This document shows positions 23,641 to 34,009 of a stretch of 64,000 nt of DNA, one piece after another (within the stretch, counting starts at the first letter, position 1; every line of letters starts with the position of its first letter). The DNA comes from Tubiluchus corallicola (Eukaryota > Priapulida > Priapulimorpha > Priapulimorphida > Tubiluchidae). Location: assembly GCA_030141605.1 (NCBI GenBank), contig JAQGDQ010000503.1, forward strand, positions 70,703-134,702, in the 5' to 3' direction. The notes beneath the pieces are model-generated. The model saw only the letters and a list, made by a program, of their open reading frames with translations. It was not told the DNA's origin and ran no database searches. Made by a program: the position numbers and the translations under genes.

Positions 23641-24107
23641 GTGCCTATGTGTAATAAGGAAAAGCAAATCCTGTTTATCTTGTTCAGCGATTACTGCAAG
23701 TCCAAATCGCAGACCACTTCAAAAAATGAGCCATTCTTCATCTTTCTCCAGGTAACTTAAAGCATGTCACAAGCTAGACTTGTGCAAAAAATCTGAGATT
23801 CCTCAAACGAACTCTCGGGTCTCTCCATAACAATAATTTTATTTGTCCATTGTTGACTATTATTTCACTACCTCGTGCATCCAGCAATTTAATGTTATTA
23901 AAAGTAAGAGTCGCCGACTGTCTAAACGTCTCGTCTATTTAAACCCACAAAAATTTCTGTTATATCATTAAATTTCACTGCACCTCAAACTGGTCAGGTA
24001 AGTACTAAACAGGTGGGTAACTTAAAAATGAAAAAGGTTTCTAGTCGAAAATTAGAAGATTGTAGAAGCAAAACAACAGCAGATGAAACAATTAAAAAAT
24101 TAATGAT
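23641..24107. other. no recognisable gene
   Basis: Spacer between the duplication and a LINE 3' tail. Nothing recognised. Confidence 0.5.
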
Positions 24108-26280
24108 GTATATATATATATATTAATTCTTTATTTGTCATAAAAACGGTTCCCTCATTATAATAAAATTGAGTTAGCCTCAGCGTAATGTTAAAATAAC
24201 AACACTGTTCAAGACAAATGCGTCCAGTGCATACTAAAAAAACTAAAGTGCAAACTATATACAATATAATGAACATATTTACAAATACCATATTAAAATA
24301 TTTTCACAGACAATTATAGGAAAGTACATTAAATTTTACATTACATAGTGCACACTATTTATACATTTAACATTACGAAACACGAAACTAACATAACACG
24401 TATTACATTACATAATTTTTTTAAAAAAATTTCATTTTTAATCATTATATGGAGTCAGGGGCGGGGGTATATGAAAGTGGAGTCCGTGTAATTAGTATCA
24501 GATGCACAATGTGGAAGTTGAAACCTGTTATATTGATATTCTTTTGATTTCTTTTTAAAGTGGTGGAGAGATTCTATTTGTTTTATTTCACTGGGTAGTA
24601 AGTTCCATAAATGTATGGCCTGTTTTGATATAGAGTTATTTCCAAATTTATTGTTTACTGTAATTTGCTTTAAATTGTATGTTCTAGTGTTCAATGTGGT
24701 ATCAGGAATAAATGCTAAGGGATTGTTTATAAATGGAATGCTCAGTTTATTTATATATTTATAAAGAAATATCAGTGTTTTGTAATCTCGATAGGCTTCT
24801 AATATTGGTATTTTTGTGGACGTTCTTAAGCTTGTTGCAGAAGCAGCATGTTGTTTAGCAGTTTTGTTAGAGTAGCCATGAATTAATCTAAGTGCGTAGT
24901 TTTGCATCGTATTTAGTTTTCTAAAGTTTTCATATTTAACGTTTTGAAGTAAAGTGCAACCATATAGATAATGTGGTAATATTAGACTTTTGTAGATGCG
25001 AATTTTTGTTTTCTTGGTTAGATGGCCTCTGGTTTGGCGTAAGAATGTCGTGCTTAATGCCATCTTGTTGTGTATTTGATGAAACTGTTCATCCCAAGTG
25101 AGTTTATTGTCGACAGTAATGCCTAAAAATTTTACAGTTTTTGCTTGTTCTATGGAACAGTCACCTACTTTTAGTGTTGCATTAGAAGTAATGTCATTGG
25201 ATTTGGGTGATATTACCATAAATTCTGTCTTATCATCATTCATTTTTAAACCAAAATAGTTAAATGCTGCATTTATATTTGTTATGTCTTTTTCTAGATT
25301 ATTTTTTGATGTTAGAAAGTCTGCGTGTGCTGTATAGAGTGTTGTATCATCGGCATATTGTGTTAAGTCTGAATTATGTAAAACTAAATGAATTTTATTA
25401 ACGTATAAACAAAAGAGTAATGGACCTAATATCGTACCTTGTGGGATGCCTCTCTGTGGTGTGTCCCATGTTGAAAAAGTGTGTTTGTTCAGTTTGACTC
25501 TTTGTTTTCTATTGTGTAGGTAATTATTAATTAGTTTGAGAGAAGTATAATCGAATCCTAGTTGGCGTAAGTTGTCTAGTAGTAAATTGTGATCGAGGCT
25601 GTCAAAAGCTTTACTTAGATCTAAAAATGCTGCTGTTATATATTTATTTTTATTTAAGTTGTAACGCCACTTTTCAGTGGCATCAATTATCGCGTCTATT
25701 GTAGAATGTAGTTTTCTAAAACCAAATTGATGATTTGACAGTAACTTATTATTTTCAATGTAATGGTTTATTTGGTTGTAGATAACTCTTTCAAATACTT
25801 TGGCTAGTACGTGCACTACTGAGATTGGTCTGTAGTTTTTAGCATCATCTTTAGCATCTTTCTTGTGTATTGGAGTTATGTTTGCTTGTTTACACACTGC
25901 TGGAAATTCTGAGCGCATTAAGACTTGGTTTGTGATATATGTTAAATGAGGAGTAATGATGCTGGCACAGTCTTTTAAGATCTTTATTGGCATGTCTGAG
26001 GGTCCACTTCCTTTATTTATATTTAAACTGTTTAATATTCTAAAGATGTCGTATTCTGTGACGCTAGTAAATGAGAAAGTGGATTGTATTACTGATTGGT
26101 TTTTGTATATATTGTGTATATTTGCATTATGTTGGTGTGGCAAGTTGTCAAATTTTCCAAGATTGATAAATGTGGAATTTAATTTGTTAGCAATGTCAAC
26201 TGGATCAGATATTATACTGTCATTTTCTCGTAAACTATTTATTTGTAATTGATCGTTTCTGTATCTGTTAAGTAACAGTT
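24108..26280 (-). mobile_element. LINE family A, 5'-truncated copy with intact RT frame
   Basis: An uninterrupted frame from about 26270 to 24455 encodes the complete reverse transcriptase domain of a CR1/L2-type non-LTR element. In order it has [61 protein letters not shown], the catalytic QYADDTTLY and VKFLGITVD, and the C-terminal ending DSTFIYPRP. A 340-base 3' UTR follows down to an (AT)n tail at 24108-24122. The endonuclease and ORF1 are missing because the 5' end is cut at about 26280. The intact frame suggests a recent insertion. Related copies lie at 15836, 52163 and 60950. Confidence 0.93.
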
Positions 26281-26620
26281 ATCTGTTATGTGACAGCTTA
26301 AGGTACTTCCTTGATTTTCGACGCATGCTTTGAAATTCTTGATTGACAAATTTTAAGGTGTAGTAGATACGAACTTTGACGAAGAGTTCCACAAGGTGGC
26401 GCACACCATCTTTGCAGAGTTTCATGTTTTGACATGTAACGTTGGATATTATTGTTTCCTTAATGACATGAGACACATTCTGTGCAGTACAGTATTGGTC
26501 AAATGTAGCTCTAAATTGATTTTCTGCCAGACTAAACCACGTTATGAAGTTGTCAGTTGGCACACGCAATCGCCTATAAAACTCATAATCGTTTATATGG
26601 TTTCTAAAAGTGCTGATTAA
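26279..26620 (-). mobile_element. possible gag-like fragment of an LTR retroelement
   Basis: The minus-strand frame RRLRVPTDNFITWFSLAENQ then FRATFDQYCT resembles the P..WF...E.QF segment that opens many arthropod gag proteins. It abuts the truncated LINE. The downstream sequence is not clearly gag and no LTR or protease was found, so this is tentative. Confidence 0.3.
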
Positions 26621-27256
26621 TACACATTTGCACAGCTGTATCTCTATTTTTCCATATATTTATTTTGGGCAAAAAACAATAAAAAACTGACAATCATAAA
26701 TGTGGATGTTTCCCTTCTTTCCGATCAGTCTTGAGCCTCGTTCTGTGCCTGGTCTCAGATAACAAAAATATCCTACAGAAGTAACTATGAACGTATCGAA
26801 AAATTTGAATGTTTGTTTGGTACCGGAAGCTGTACACAAATAAATGTACTACTTGACCAGGTATTCGCAAGCTTTCTCTATAATCAACTTTCTTAACTTC
26901 TTTTGTAAATAAGCCTGTTAATTTTCATGAGATATGAATATAATAATTTTTATTTTAACTAATAATTCTAAATAATATTAAAAAATATCACAGCTGCTAT
27001 AAATCGGCAAAGACAGATGTAGGCCTTGCAGTCTTTGGTTAGTGTACAAAAAATTAATGATATCTTAAATTGTAACAAAAGTTACAAAACTGTGCTATGA
27101 TTAACATTTTAATGTAATTACCTGGCGGCATCCTTGGGAAATTTAAAAAAAGATATTCTAGCGTTTATATCTGTATTTTTAAAATTCACTGCGGCGCAGT
27201 AATGAGTGCCTGCCGACTGGCCATGCTTTGGTGAAGGCATCTCATAAATTCGTCTG
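26621..27256. other. no recognisable gene
   Basis: AT-rich spacer without recognisable features. Confidence 0.5.
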
Positions 27257-27995
27257 CTAGATACCGGTGCGCGAACTACTGCGCAGTAGGACTTTCCCCC
27301 GCTTTCTGTAGTTTATTGTACATTTCAGTATTTTGTTTTCCTCTTCTAGGTTTCTCATTTTTTCCTCATTTTGCTTATTCCGTTCTTGCAGATCTTCATA
27401 TTGCTTTGAAATGAATTCCTGACTTTTCACAAGTCCGCCTATTTGTCTGTTTACTTCTGTAAGTTTTGAATCTATTGCTGCAGAATTGTCATAAATCCTC
27501 TTACCCAATCGTTCCTCCATTGCTGTCAGTCGTTTCTCAAAAGCGGAAAGAAGTGCCTGCGCTGTATCCTCGTTTAAGCTGCTATTAGATGAGGCCATAT
27601 TACTCCCAGTGTTACTATCTGTAGCTGTATGCTCCTTATGTGACTTTTTAAGAGTATTTACCATCTCACGGTTTTAATCAAAATCTACAGTAAGTTTTCA
27701 TACCTCATGGTCTTTGCTTCACGTTCTCCGACAAATATTTCATCTAAAACATCCGATTCCTAGTTTTTCGAAGAGAGCTAGCGTTTTGAAACTTCCGCCT
27801 CAGCAGCAGTACGGGGAATCGATTGACGGCTGAGTGTCGAACTTTTCTTTGTTTACGAGTTCGCGCCAATGTCCATACAGCATACGAGATACGATGTTTT
27901 TTCGTTCCAACGTATTTGGTAGCGTAACACCGAACCGGACTGGTTAACTTCCTAGTCCTCACTTCGCGACTGATTACTTGATCGAAAAACAAAAA
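27257..27995 (-). mobile_element. LINE 5' end: 5' UTR and coiled-coil ORF1 fragment
   Basis: A frame of about 135 codons from 27664 begins MVNTLKKSHKEH and contains a long heptad-rich coiled coil (AFEKRLTAMEERLGKRI, SQEFISKQYEDLQERNKQ, NLEEENKILK). This is the layout and wording of ORF1 proteins of CR1/L2-like LINEs. The relatively GC-richer 27665-27995 upstream would be the 5' UTR. The frame is cut at 27257 by unrelated sequence, and its 5' edge abuts duplication copy 2 at 28004. Confidence 0.55.
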
Positions 27996-28003
27996 ACTTA
28001 CTC

Positions 28004-28223
28004 AAATATGAGGTGAGAAGATCGATATTGTTATGCTTAACATCATTCAGTTTCTTCCAAAAACAGAGAAAGAGTTTATCAACAATACATTTTCACATAG
28101 TGAGTAACAGCATTGTGACACACATGTAATAAGCAGATTGTTCATTATGTAAATAAGCCCTATACGTTTTAGTGGCTACATTGTTGAAGATTAGTAGCCA
28201 TTGTTATTATAAGGAACAAATTT
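28004..28223. repeat. segmental duplication, copy 2 (flank only)
   Basis: It matches the upstream flank of copies 1 and 3 (TGAGGTGAGAAGATCGATAT, TAGTGGCTACATTGTTGAAG) but lacks the receptor exon. The match stops where the LINE 5' end begins, so that insertion or a deletion removed the exon. Confidence 0.9.
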
Positions 28224-28383
28224 ACTCTTTTCTTGTTGATTAATTTAGTGTTTGTGTAATAATACTGTACAAGCATTAAAAAAACATTTGGACGCGAGGA
28301 CTTTTAGACACATAAGACATTTAATTGGACATATAAGACATTTAGACACGGTAATTTGGATGCATGGGTCATTTTGAAACAAT

Positions 28384-28860
28384 CACGGTGCCGGTGGACA
28401 TACCAATAAAATTTATTAAAGCCTGTAGCATTATTATATCAAAACACATTAGCTATATTTTTAATCAAATGACTATGCGTAGTAAGTTCCCAGATTTATG
28501 CAAAACTATTATTATTATTATTATTTATTTATTGACCATGGTCAAAGATATATACAAAAAGTCATAAGAATCGTTCCGAGATAGTTGCAACATTTAAGAA
28601 ATTTAGGCTGATCATAGTCCATAGATCACTCAATGTATGGTGTAGTAACAATTAGAGACCAAAAATGGCTAGAGCATCGTGTACAAAATTACAAATATCA
28701 GCGGGATTTCCGCTGAAAAAAGTCACTAAATCATCAAATATTAAATCGGAATTGTTTCTTAAGATACTACAAACCCATGCACAAACGCGGAGAGATAGAT
28801 GATCCGAATAATTATCGTCCAATATCCATAAATCATGGAATTTCAAAATTTTCAAAAGTA
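28384..28860 (+). mobile_element. LINE RT fragment split by about 260 bases
   Basis: On the plus strand DIPIKFIKACSIIISKHISY then MRSKFPDLCKT, and after a gap PNNYRPISI and SKFSKVF, are the consecutive N-terminal RT motifs of a CR1-like element. Between them (28506-28768) lies an ATT-repeat start and an unrelated AT-rich insert. Confidence 0.65.
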
Positions 28861-28912
28861 TTCTATACCAGCAATTAAGCGATTATTAAGGAAAACAATG
28901 ACCTCATACTTT

Positions 28913-28972
28913 GTTGCCTCGCTACTTCGCAGTTCATTTATCGCTGACCCGCTGTTCACTACCAGCATTACC
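28913..28972 (+). mobile_element. mariner/pogo-like terminal fragment
   Basis: CCTCGCTACTTCGCAGTTCA and TTTATCGCTGACCCGCTGTT match the terminal repeat type seen at 538-604 and 10911. The outermost bases are lost. Confidence 0.45.
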
Positions 28973-29397
28973 AACCAAGAAAACTTTATCTGTGTTTTTG
29001 TGCAGTCTTCTATCTGCCATTTGCCCATATTGTTCCATATTGCCCACATTAAACTGCTGATGAAAGCCGTAATGAATTTCTAAATGAAATATCTATTTTT
29101 CTGTTTTTCAACAGAAAGAACAAAACTTTACAATCCACGAATCCGTTTATGATTTTTGTACTGATATTTTCAATGATGGATGCCAAATCGTTAAAAATCT
29201 GTAAGTTGAGTTATCACAGTCCTTGATGGTCAGCTACATCTAGAGATCCGTTGGCAATGTCATACAAACAGTTTTTACATAAACACAATACATTTTATTG
29301 TGTAATTAAAAAAGTGTAAATTCAATTCATAAAAAGCACACATAAAAATATTTACAAAATTGATTACTACAGCTAGCATTAGTGATATCGAATTATT

Positions 29398-29690
29398 TTA
29401 CAAATTATTTGGTAATTCAGAATCTTTGTATTGATATACTTCAATAGAGTATTCCATATCACTATAAATCTGCAATAATTTCATTGATTTTTCAAGTTCA
29501 GACTTCGTATTTCTTTCACAAAGTACAATGCATTTCTCGCCATGTAGCGTTGTTGCAGTACACTTGTGTTTTGAGTCTGTTAGAGTACAGCGCAGATCTG
29601 ACAAGCAAACAGTTAATAAAGCTAAGGCACATACTGCCAATAGCAAAGTGATGCTTATGCCAAAGTGAAATTCGGTAAAATATCTCTTCT
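29398..29690 (-). pseudogene. N-terminal exon of an LRR-receptor paralogue (copy 3), truncated
   Basis: The frame encodes a hydrophobic leader (ITLLLAVCALALLTVCLS) and then a four-cysteine cap aligned to the intact receptor: SDLRC, HKCTATTLHGEKCIVLCE, LEKSMKLLQIYSDM and YQYKDSELPNNL, ending in TAA at 29398. The DSELP motif and cysteine spacing match exon 1 of the gene at 8509. The LRRs, C-terminal cap, Ig and membrane exons are absent within several kilobases downstream. It is either a pseudogene or a small secreted N-domain; no upstream ATG is in frame without splicing. Confidence 0.7.
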
Positions 29691-29925
29691 GAGCATAAAA
29701 TATGAGGTAAGAAGATCGATATTGTTATGGTTAACATCATTCAGTTTCTTCCAAAAACAGAGAAAGAGTTTATCAACAATACATTTTCACATAGTGATTA
29801 ACAGCATTGTGACACACATGCAATAAGCAGATTGTTCATTGTGTAAATAAGCCCTATACGTTTTAGTAGCTACATTGTTGAAGATTAGTAGCCATTGTTA
29901 TTATATGGAACAAATTTACTTATTT
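29398..29925. repeat. segmental duplication, copy 3
   Basis: It is collinear with 23100-23640. Copies 2 and 3 share the TTTACT..TTTTTTGTTGATTA-like right edge, so they are closer to each other there than to copy 1. Confidence 0.9.
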
Positions 29926-30029
29926 TTTGTTGATTAGCTTTTTTATACAAGTCAGCATAATTCTGGTAGAGTTCTACCTGGTTTTTCTGTCTGACAGTAA
30001 TGCTCATTCAGGGAAATCATTTGATTGTT

Positions 30030-32148
30030 GTTATCCCTGCTGACACGTGTGCGGCGTACTGTTGACTGATTAAATTTGTTCGTTTGCGGCATACTGTTGA
30101 CTGATTAAAGTTGTTCGAGTGTAGCCTACTGTGGACTGATTGAAGTTGTTTGTGTGCGGCCCACTGTTGCCTGATTGAAGTTGTTCGTGTGCGGCCTACT
30201 GTGGACTGATTGAAGTTGTTCGTGTGCGGCCTACTGTTGACTGATTAAATTTGTTCGTTTGCGGCCTGCTGTTGACTGATTAAAGTTGTTCGAGTGTAGC
30301 CTACTGTGGACTGATTGAAGTTGTTTGTGTGCGGCCCACTGTTGCCTGATTGAAGTTGTTCGTGTGCGGCCTGCTGTGGACTGATTGAAGTTGTTTGTGT
30401 GCGGCCCACTGTTGACTGATTAAAGTTGTTCGAGTGTAGCCTACTGTGGACTGATTGAAGTTGTTTGTGTGCGGCCCACTGTTGCCTGATTGAAGTTGTT
30501 CGTGTGCGGCCTACTGTGGACTGATTGAAGTTGTTCGTGTGCGGCCTACTGTGGACTGATTGAAGTTGTTCGTGTGCGGCCTGCTGTGGACTGATTGAAG
30601 TTGTTTGTGTGCGGCTTACTGTTGTGATTGAAGTTGTTCATGTGCGGCCTACTGTGGACTGATTGAAGTTGTTTGTGTGCGGCCCACTGTTGCCTGATTG
30701 AAGTTGTTCGTGTGCGGCTTACTGTGGACTGATTAAAGTTGTTTGTGTGCGGCTTACTGTTGTGATTGAAGTTGTTCATGTGCGGCCTACTGTGGACTGA
30801 TTGAAGTTGTTTGTGTGCGGCCCACTGTTGCCTGATTGAAGTTGTTCGTGTGCGGCCTACTGTGGACTGATTGAAGTTGTTTGTGTGCGGCTTACTGTTG
30901 TGATTGAAGTTGTTCATGTGCGGCCTACTGTGGACTGATTGAAGTTGTTTGTGTGTGGCTTACTGTTGTGATTGAAGTTGTTCATGTGCGGCCTACTGTG
31001 GACTGATTGAAGTTGTTTGTGTGCGGCCCACTGTTGCCTGATTGAAGTTGTTCGTGTGCGGCTTACTGTGGACTGATTGAAGTTGTTTGTGTGCGGCTTA
31101 CTGTTGTGATTGAAGTTGTTCATGTGCGGCCTACTGTGGACTGATTGAAGTTGTTTGTGTGCGGCCCACTGTTGCCTGATTGAAGTTGTTCGTTGCGGCT
31201 TACTGTGGACTGATTAAGTTGTTTGTGTGCGGCTTACTGTTGTGATTGAAGTTGTTCATGTGCGGCCTACTGTGGACTGATTGAAGTTGTTTGTGTGCGG
31301 CCCACTCGATTGAAGTTGTTCGTGTGCGGCCTACTGTGGACTGATTGAAGTTGTTTGTGTGCGGCTTACTGTTGTGATTGAAGTTGTTCATGTGCGGCCT
31401 ACTGTGGACTGATTGGTTGTTTGTGTGCGGCCCACTGTTGCCTGATTGAAGTTGTTCGTGTGCGGCTTACTGTGGACTGATTGAAGTTGTTTGTGTGCGG
31501 CTTACTGTTGTGATTGAAGTTGTTCATGTGCGGCCTACTGTGGACTGATTGAAGTTGTTTGTGTGCGGCTTACTGTTGCCTGATTGAAGTTGTTCGTGTG
31601 CGGCTTACTGTGGACTGATTGAAGTTGTTTGTGTGCGGCTTACTGTTGTGATTGAAGTTGTTCGTGTGCGGCCTACTGTGGACTGATTGAAGTTGTTTGT
31701 GTGCGGCACTGTTGTGATTGAAGTTGTTCATGTGCGCCTACTGTGGACTGATTAGCCTACTGTGGACTGATTGAAGTTGTTTGTGTGTAGCCTACTGTTG
31801 ACTGATTAAATTTGTTCGTTTGCGGCATACTGTTGACTGATTAAAGTTGTTCGAGTGTAGCCTACTGTGGACTGATTGAAGTTGTTTGTGTGCGGTGGCT
31901 TATTGAAGTTGTTCATGTGCAGCCTACTGTGGACTGATTGAAGTTGTTTGTGTGTGGCTTACTGTTGTGATTGAAGTTGTTCATGTGCGGCCTACTGTGG
32001 ACTGATTGAAGTTGTTTGTGTGTGGCTTACTGTTGTGATTGAAGTTGTTCATGTGCGGCCTAACTGATTGAAGTTGTTCGTGTGCGGCCTACTGTGGACT
32101 GATTGAAGTTGTTTGTGTGTAGCCTACTGTTGACCTATTGAAGTTGCT
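30030..32148. repeat. 35-bp minisatellite, array 1, about 60 copies
   Basis: The core is CTGATTGAAGTTGTTCGTGT plus GCGGCCTACTGTGGA. Variants (CCCACTGTTGCC, CTTACTGTTGTG, TTCGAGTGTAGC) recur in a repeated order of about three units, so there is a higher-order period near 105. Several copies carry deletions (around 31200, 31305, 31410, 31735 and 32060). Minus-strand frames of up to 123 codons are by-products of the repeat. Confidence 0.97.
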
Positions 32149-34009
32149 AAGAACTTTTGCAGTCACAGTAGCTACACTTTTTTGTGACAGTACACAATTG
32201 TCGACAGTCTGTGCAAGCAATCGAGTTGCAGAATTCCATGGCATTAACCATGTTAGAGGCATTGTCACTTATTATCATAAATTCTTTCTCCCTGACATCC
32301 CAATGTTCAAATTGTGCTGTTGGATATCTGTGTGGCTGTCATACATTGGTAGTTTGTTGACTATAAAAGCATTTAGAATCATGGTCTGCACGAAAAATGG
32401 TTCATAATACTCAAAAATGCTTCTTCGTCTCTTGCAGACCAAATGCCGCATGTTATGTTTGCGTACTATGGTGATGCTTAGTTGACTTGGAATTTCAGTT
32501 TCTACCTTGTTGAAATTTCACGTTGGGGTTGCAGTTTACTTAAGAGTTGTCTAAATCCTGGCTTCTCAGCCAATTGGAGAGATTCTTCTTCTACAGCTAT
32601 AATAACCGAGATGACATTTGTTATTTGCATTGCATTTTCAGAATGCCGTGGTGACCTTTAAATCGATGTCTCCGAAATTGTTTTTTGCTTTAATGCCAAA
32701 GATTGAGATTCCCACATTTTACTTTTATGTTACCTTCTTCTTACGGCTTTAACTTCTGTGCAGTTAGACCTGATAAGAAAATTAAAAACACTTGGTTAGG
32801 AATTTATGTCACGTGTTCTGTCGACTTGTATTATAGTAGTTGTATTGATGTTTTGAATAGCAATATAAGCTTTTTGGAGTTCTTCCATATGTGTATTAGA
32901 TTATGGAATGCTATTTTCATAAATTTATATATAGACTAATTCAATTCAATTCACTTCAGTGTAATTCAATTTATTTATCTCTTTATGGTGTTACAATAAA
33001 ACATGATTAATAAAAGAATCTCTAATAAGTTTTGAAGAATGGTTAAAATGTATAGATAGATCTAGAACTAGAGAAAGGATTGCAAAAAGACTATAAAGTC
33101 ACCTAGTCTGCTATCCTTTACCGAATATAGATAAAAAGGTTTTTTAGGCACTGGTGGACATTAATGTTATCAGTTCAATTTACGAAACATTAGTGATTTT
33201 TAAAATCATGAGATTTTCTATATAATCCAGAGAGAAGAATATACATGTAGTTTAATTAGCGGGCAACAAAATAAGGTCAATCTTGATTAAACTAAAAATT
33301 GCATTTAGATTTTATGTGAAATACAGGTCAAAATTCTTATGAAATGATAAAAACACTTTGAGTTAATAATGCTATTGATCAATGTAATTGTAACTATGTA
33401 ATTTACACATGCATAAATTATTCATAAATTGAACGAAGTCTAGGAATCTCACAGTGACCTCATGAACGGCTCTTTCGTTCCTCTCATTTCTCGGCTGATG
33501 GGTTATCAAACATTTCATTAGTCAAGCAAATGTAAAGAATAATACAGTTAATGGCTATTTCACTGTTTAGCATCTTCGGGATTTTATTCACAGCATTATA
33601 CCCAAATTTAGATTAAGTTATAAATTTGACGATACTTCAGAGCAGCTCACGTAATCATTCACATATTAGCACATAACTAAATTTCATCGTAGGACTGAAA
33701 TAGAAACAAAAAAGGAGAGAAATTGAATGCAGTAAATATGGAAAATCAATAATTATTACAAATTTAGATATGGAAAGACAAAAGTTATGCCTAGCACCTT
33801 TAGTGCTGTTCTTTTATTTTACAAAGATCAGGTAGCTATTGAGATGGAAAGCATATAGAAACCCCATTTCAAAATATGTATAATTACTACTAGGTCCCCA
33901 TCTGTAACCAAACTAAATGCTGTAAAATAAACTAATTTAATTACATTCTAATTTATTGTAATAATTTACCTCGTCACCCTTGGTGCCATCGGAGGCACTC
34001 CCCCTTGTG
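32149..34009. other. unique spacer between the two 35-bp arrays
   Basis: No gene recognised. Short plus-strand frames at 32138-32407 and 32703-32939 have no motif I know; the second ends in RLWNAIF, vaguely like a LINE C-terminus. The bases 33910-33990 match 41572-41650 (AATGCTGTAAAATAAACTAA, CACCCTTGGTGCCA). Confidence 0.5.

Noticed and set aside
29516-29740. Hydrophobic-start frame beginning MLTITISIFLPHILC
   Set aside because: It overlaps the receptor-like exon in another frame and its downstream residues match nothing. The alternative frame aligns with the intact receptor.
30546-31391. Asn/His-rich repeat proteins on the minus strand
   Set aside because: Generated by the 35-bp array, whose three-unit period is divisible by three. 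The frames break wherever a unit is deleted.
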